From the NCBI GenBank assembly GCA_033182465.1, contig CP137318.1:4154001-4218000 (forward strand): a DNA stretch of 64,000 nt, in the 5' to 3' direction. The stretch is from Sanghuangporus weigelae (Eukaryota > Basidiomycota > Agaricomycetes > Hymenochaetales > Hymenochaetaceae). Made by a program: the position numbers and the translations under genes. Shown piece after piece: positions 60,040 to 64,000 of this stretch (position 1 is its first letter; every line of letters begins with the position of its first letter). The notes beneath the pieces are model-generated. The model was not told the DNA's origin, searched no databases, and worked only from the letters and a program-made list of their open reading frames with translations.

Positions 60040-60631
60040 CGGGCTAGACGAGACGACGAGAAGTGCGAACCCGTCGACCGGGGGAATCGACTCGTTCGCG
60101 ATGGACAGAGTTAGATAAAAAGTACCCAGGATCGCTTCTCAGAAAGCACGATTATTTATTTTAAAGGTCGAGATCCCAGAACTCGGACTCGTCGGACATT
60201 TCTTAAATCTTTGTGTTCGTGCCGTTGCATCGAACCATTCTAGTGGGCCTCGCGGCCTCTCTCGTTATGAAACCCGGAGACATATCTTGGCTGTATGACT
60301 GAATATGTGTTCGGTGTTAATTTGAGTATAATACAGAGGCAAGTCCGTTTACCTTCTTTAATTTTTCTGCGTACCCCTTAGGTTTGAGTGCCGGTCGCTT
60401 TGATCGGGAGTAACGGAAAGCGGGCCGAGAGCGGGTATGCTAATCACAGATGACGTAAATTATCAACTGAAAAATATTTTAGGAGCTCGCAGATTAAACT
60501 ACACTTACTACCTTACTCTAAACCGATAGCATCCGTGTCTGCATGGCCCTATAGTTCGACGACCTTTCTTTCTCCTCGTTCATAACAAAAGCTACGCTTG
60601 TATTTGCAACTCGGCTTCAGTCGACTCAGAC
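60040..60631. promoter_or_regulatory. Shared upstream region of two divergent membrane-protein genes
   Basis: 592 bp between the start regions of the PIN-like transporter (minus) and the Bre4-like gene (plus). It is large enough for two promoters. No gene-like frame. No defined operator recognised. Confidence 0.5.
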
Positions 60632-63600
60632 ATGTCTGACGATGTCGAGAAGATCCCATCTCGTCCAGAGCGCGAGAATGGAGGAAACTTGGAATCACAA
60701 GTTTCTCGAGCGAGCGAACGATCGCGTCCTGGAAGTCGTAAATTAAGAATACAAGTTCCGGGAGAAGAGGGCGATGCTATCTCTCCCAAAGAGACGAACA
60801 CGTCCGACGCTTTGAATGGTTCAGCCCATCCGGACCCACTCGAGCCTCGGGCTGGCATCGCCAAAGCGACTTCTCCAAAGTTCGTGCAGCGGCTCAGCGC
60901 GGCCCTAGAAAAGGGCGGACGCACGATTGAGAAGCTGAGGAAGTCGCTTGGAATACCTGACTCGAGCTGGATAACGAGCAAATTGGATGCCACTCATATC
61001 AAGCCGGTTATACGAGCTGCGTTGGCAGGCTGGATTTCCGTGGTACTCCTCGTCATCATGCCGGTACAAAGGATGTTGGGGCAGGTAGTAGTTCCATTTC
61101 CGCTTATGTGTCTGCAAGACTAATCGCACACAGGCTGGATTCCTCATCATTATAGGCATGTTCCTGTCTTTGTTATTGACCGATCTGTCTGAAGTCGGCT
61201 TGTAGCTTCTTTCCTTTCGCCTCCTGCGGAAGCCTTTGTGCAAGTCCTCGAACGGGAACTCGCTATACTAATCTTTACAAGTTCTTCCTTCGCGTGTGTC
61301 TTTTTTTTATCTCAACTCGCGTTCGGATGCAATACTGACGCTGTTTAAAGTTGGACCTGCCTCGGGATTCGTCTAGCAAACTTGGCTCGAAAAGAGTTCA
61401 ACCCCTCCGCCTCAGACACAGAAATATATTCGGCCCGCTATCTTGAGGCCCGGGTGCGCGTTCCTTCAACTAACTATCTTGCGATTGATATTCAGATGAT
61501 CTATATCTTGTTCTAGCCGACGGTCATCTGCGGCGTTTTTCTCTTCATCTGGACTTCTTTCCTGTTATATACGAGAGCCCGTGTCGGACCTGGCCCGTAT
61601 ATTATAGCGATTGTTCTGTCTTGTATATTAACAGGTATGTAAAAAGGTTATTCTGTAGGCCAGGATTTTATACTCACGACTCGAATTAGACATTTCTCTC
61701 ACTACTGCCCATCTCTTCCCTTATCCGTACTATGGAGTACGTTCGGAATCTTCGTCGTTGATATCGTTCGATGCTAATTTCTCTCTGTACAGATCGGTGA
61801 ATCTGTTATTAAACCTATCGCCATTCATTCCGCTATTACCATAGTCTGCGCCGCATTCGTTTTCCCCGAAAGCGTCAACGCGCAGTTTATCAAGAGATTC
61901 CAAGTTGTTTTCTCTGCACTCGCCAAAGCCGTACGCACTCAGCCAGAAATCTTCCAGAAATCAGCTCTCTCGGATGAATTCGATCCGACGCCATTCTTGA
62001 AGCAAGTTGAAGCTGCGGAATCTGCTCTTGCTCCGCTAGCGGCGACAAGTCGGCTGATGAAGCGTGATATTTCCTGGGGTCGATTTGGTTCGAAGGATTT
62101 CTCACGCTTACACGAACTTCTAAGGCGGATGTCTGTGCGAGCGAACGGAATGGCGTTTTATTTCAAGATTATGGACTCATCTGCGAATAAGCAACCTGGA
62201 ACTCCCGCATTTTCCTTATTCAACACGCCTGCGCACACGCCTCCATCTTCACGCCCTCATTCGCCAACCCATTCGACCCCTTCCTCACGGTCGTTAAGTG
62301 ACCTGAACTTCAGCGCGAATGCTTCGGTTGCTTCTGTGAATTCTGCCCCTGCGAGGAGAAGGAGGAGGCAACAACGACACTCTGCGCATAATTCCCTTTA
62401 TCAAGCGGCAATACAGTTTTATCACCATACTCATCATCGGAATTCTCACCAATCTCGCCACCACCACAATCACCATCATCCCAGCAAATACCATGCATCG
62501 TCGTTATTCCATGACGTACTAGACAGAGCATCAGAGGGTGTTGTGGGCGTGTTCGAGTCGCAGCGATACCTCAATCTCGAGACTCGGCTAATGCATCCGA
62601 AAGCGGAGGAAGTCATCCCACAGATAGTACATCAACTTGGTGAAAGCTCTGCAGACCTGGCGCAATGCGCTGGAGATGCGTTGGAGCACCTCACGCGCAG
62701 GTTTGGGAGGATGAACGAGGATCGCTTCTATAAATTGTTTCGTCGAGAGCGGGCTATGTCATGGGAGGAGGGCATACGCGACGATGAGAGCATGCTGAGG
62801 AAGTTAAAGAGCGTGTTAGAGGAGTTCAGGACGAAGAGCAGGTTCGCGAGATTCTTAGCACATAACTTATATCTGCTAAATAATTTGATTTCTCGTTTAG
62901 GCATCGCGTTCTGGATCTGTACAGACCACATGTTGACGCATCCTTGTCTGCCCAGACAAACCAGGAGCCACCACCGCATCGCTATCTTTTTCAATGCTAC
63001 CTGTATCAATACCACCTCATGTTCTTTGCGGAACACCTGTGTCAGATGGTAAGCACTTCTGCGCATCGTGTCGTAATCCGTACGAATAAAACTGATTGAG
63101 AACTTTCTTAATGTGTCTAGTTCGAGGAGCTGATAGACTTGGAAAAGACACGTACTCATTCGAGGCTTTGGTTGCCCATCCTTCCGTTCAATCAGATTAT
63201 CATGCGGACCAAGTGGGAGCCGCCGGACGCGGGGTTGCAGCATAATGAAGACGAAGATCCCGGTATGTCTGTGTTCTTCTGAGACTTTTCCCCGACAAAC
63301 TAAAGTGTTCTATTCCCAATTCCCAGACATCATCCAAGGCATTGAGCCCGAGAAAGCAGAACTGCTCGGTCATGCGGAGAGAAGAGATCCTGATGCCTTG
63401 CCGCCGACTAACATGATTGAAGCCATTGGAACTCTTATCTATTCCTCGGTAAATGCGCTTGGACGCGGGAATGCGGTGTTTGGCTTCAAGGCAGGATTCC
63501 TTTCTGGTGCGTCCAAAGAACTTTGATTGGTCCGAAGCATGTAAGGGCTGATATTTGATGTTCGTTTAATCAAGTACTGTTGAGTCTGCCGAACTTTTTA

Positions 63601-64000
63601 CCGAGCTCGGCGGAGTTTGCGTTCGGTAAGTCATTGCTTGAAGTCCTAATGAAGGTGTCCTGATTACTGATTTTGGTCGTTTGATCTAAGTGAACCGGTC
63701 GATCTGGGCTTTGTGGGCAATCTACTTTCGGAGAGAAAGCGTTGTCCTCTAACCTCAAGATCGATATTTCGTAGGGTGGTCGGCCAACTTGCGTTGAGCC
63801 GCTTCCGTGGAGATACAATCTTCGGCTGGTTCTCGCGAGAAGTAGCAACCTTTTGCGGAGGAATCGTCGGAACCATAATGTGGTACGTAGATCATCCCAT
63901 TCTTAATGCTGGTTTCCAACCACTCTTTTTCATCATACAGGTACATCTCGACAGGCCTTGGAAATGGCAATTCATACGGTCTGGCAGCTGTCTGCGCTGT
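60632..64000 (+). CDS. Bre4/ArAE-type multi-span membrane protein, 5' part (runs off right edge)
   Basis: Fungal protein of the putative ER transporter (ArAE_2_N, DUF2421) family, related to brefeldin-A-sensitivity protein 4. Fourteen exons are visible: 60632-61084, 61134-61155, 61206-61293, 61351-61453, 61517-61634, 61690-61736, 61793-62841, 62901-63048, 63121-63262, 63327-63506, 63575-63625, 63691-63712, 63775-63882 and 63941 onward. All phases agree. After an acidic, Ser-rich N-terminus come membrane segments PVIRAALAGWISVVLLVIMP, AGFLIIIASFLSPPAEAFV and VICGVFLFIWTSFLLYTRA, and a family block PYYGIGESVIKPIAIHSAIT. A long loop with a His-rich tract (YHHTHHRNSHQSRHHHNHHH) follows, then a second membrane bundle (RSIWALVVGQLALSRFRGDT, TFCGGIVGTIMWYISTG). 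The intron 61156-61205 uses a GC donor. Confidence 0.92.
61156..61205 (+). other. GC-AG intron in the Bre4-like gene
   Basis: 50-nt intron, donor ATAG/GCATGT, acceptor GGCTTGTAG. Splicing gives FLIIIASFLSPPAEAFV, matching the family; nearby GT donors all break the frame. Confidence 0.8.

Overview
The window is nuclear DNA of a filamentous basidiomycete, most likely an Agaricomycete. Genes are split by many short GT-AG introns (mostly 48-65 nt) and sit close together on both strands. The gene families are also typical: a fungal Argonaute, RSC1/2, a DUF2855 protein, a SidF/SidL-type siderophore acyltransferase, a Bre4/ArAE membrane protein and a REase-kinase fusion. All exon models below were built by hand from the sequence, checking splice sites and reading phase; no database search was run.

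Left third (1-19 kb): 5' part of an Argonaute gene (minus, runs off the left edge); Hsp90 co-chaperone p23; an alpha/beta hydrolase; an RSC1/RSC2-type double-bromodomain/BAH chromatin protein; the anaphase-promoting-complex RING subunit APC11; then an accessory stretch with a 5'-truncated copy of a thioester-reductase gene, an inverted repeat, a MITE, a full reductase gene and a DUF2855 gene. About 4.8 kb with no recognisable gene follows (14.4-19.2 kb).

Middle (19-47 kb): a C2H2 transcription factor with a 28-nt micro-exon; a tRNA-Pro gene with an intron; a REase-kinase (Crinkler-like) gene; a quinone-oxidoreductase-like MDR enzyme; a glycoside-hydrolase-like protein with a very long disordered tail; a siderophore N-acyltransferase; a 1,902-residue SH3 plus TBC Rab-GAP; and a small one-span membrane protein.

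Right third (47-64 kb): a CAMK-type kinase; an Mpv17/PMP22 protein and prefoldin subunit 6, whose start codons are 96 bp apart on opposite strands; mitochondrial ribosomal protein bL33; a serine-rich acidic protein; NAT9-type acetyltransferase; a PIN-like membrane transporter; and a Bre4-like membrane protein that runs off the right edge.

Most genes are housekeeping: chromatin remodelling, protein folding (p23 and prefoldin), ubiquitin ligation, vesicle traffic and mitochondrial translation. Less ordinary points are three protein-supported GC-AG introns, the reductase/DUF2855 block with a truncated paralogue and small repeats, the REase-kinase gene, and a transporter whose first exon does not join the rest in frame. 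I did not find a convincing wholly new system.
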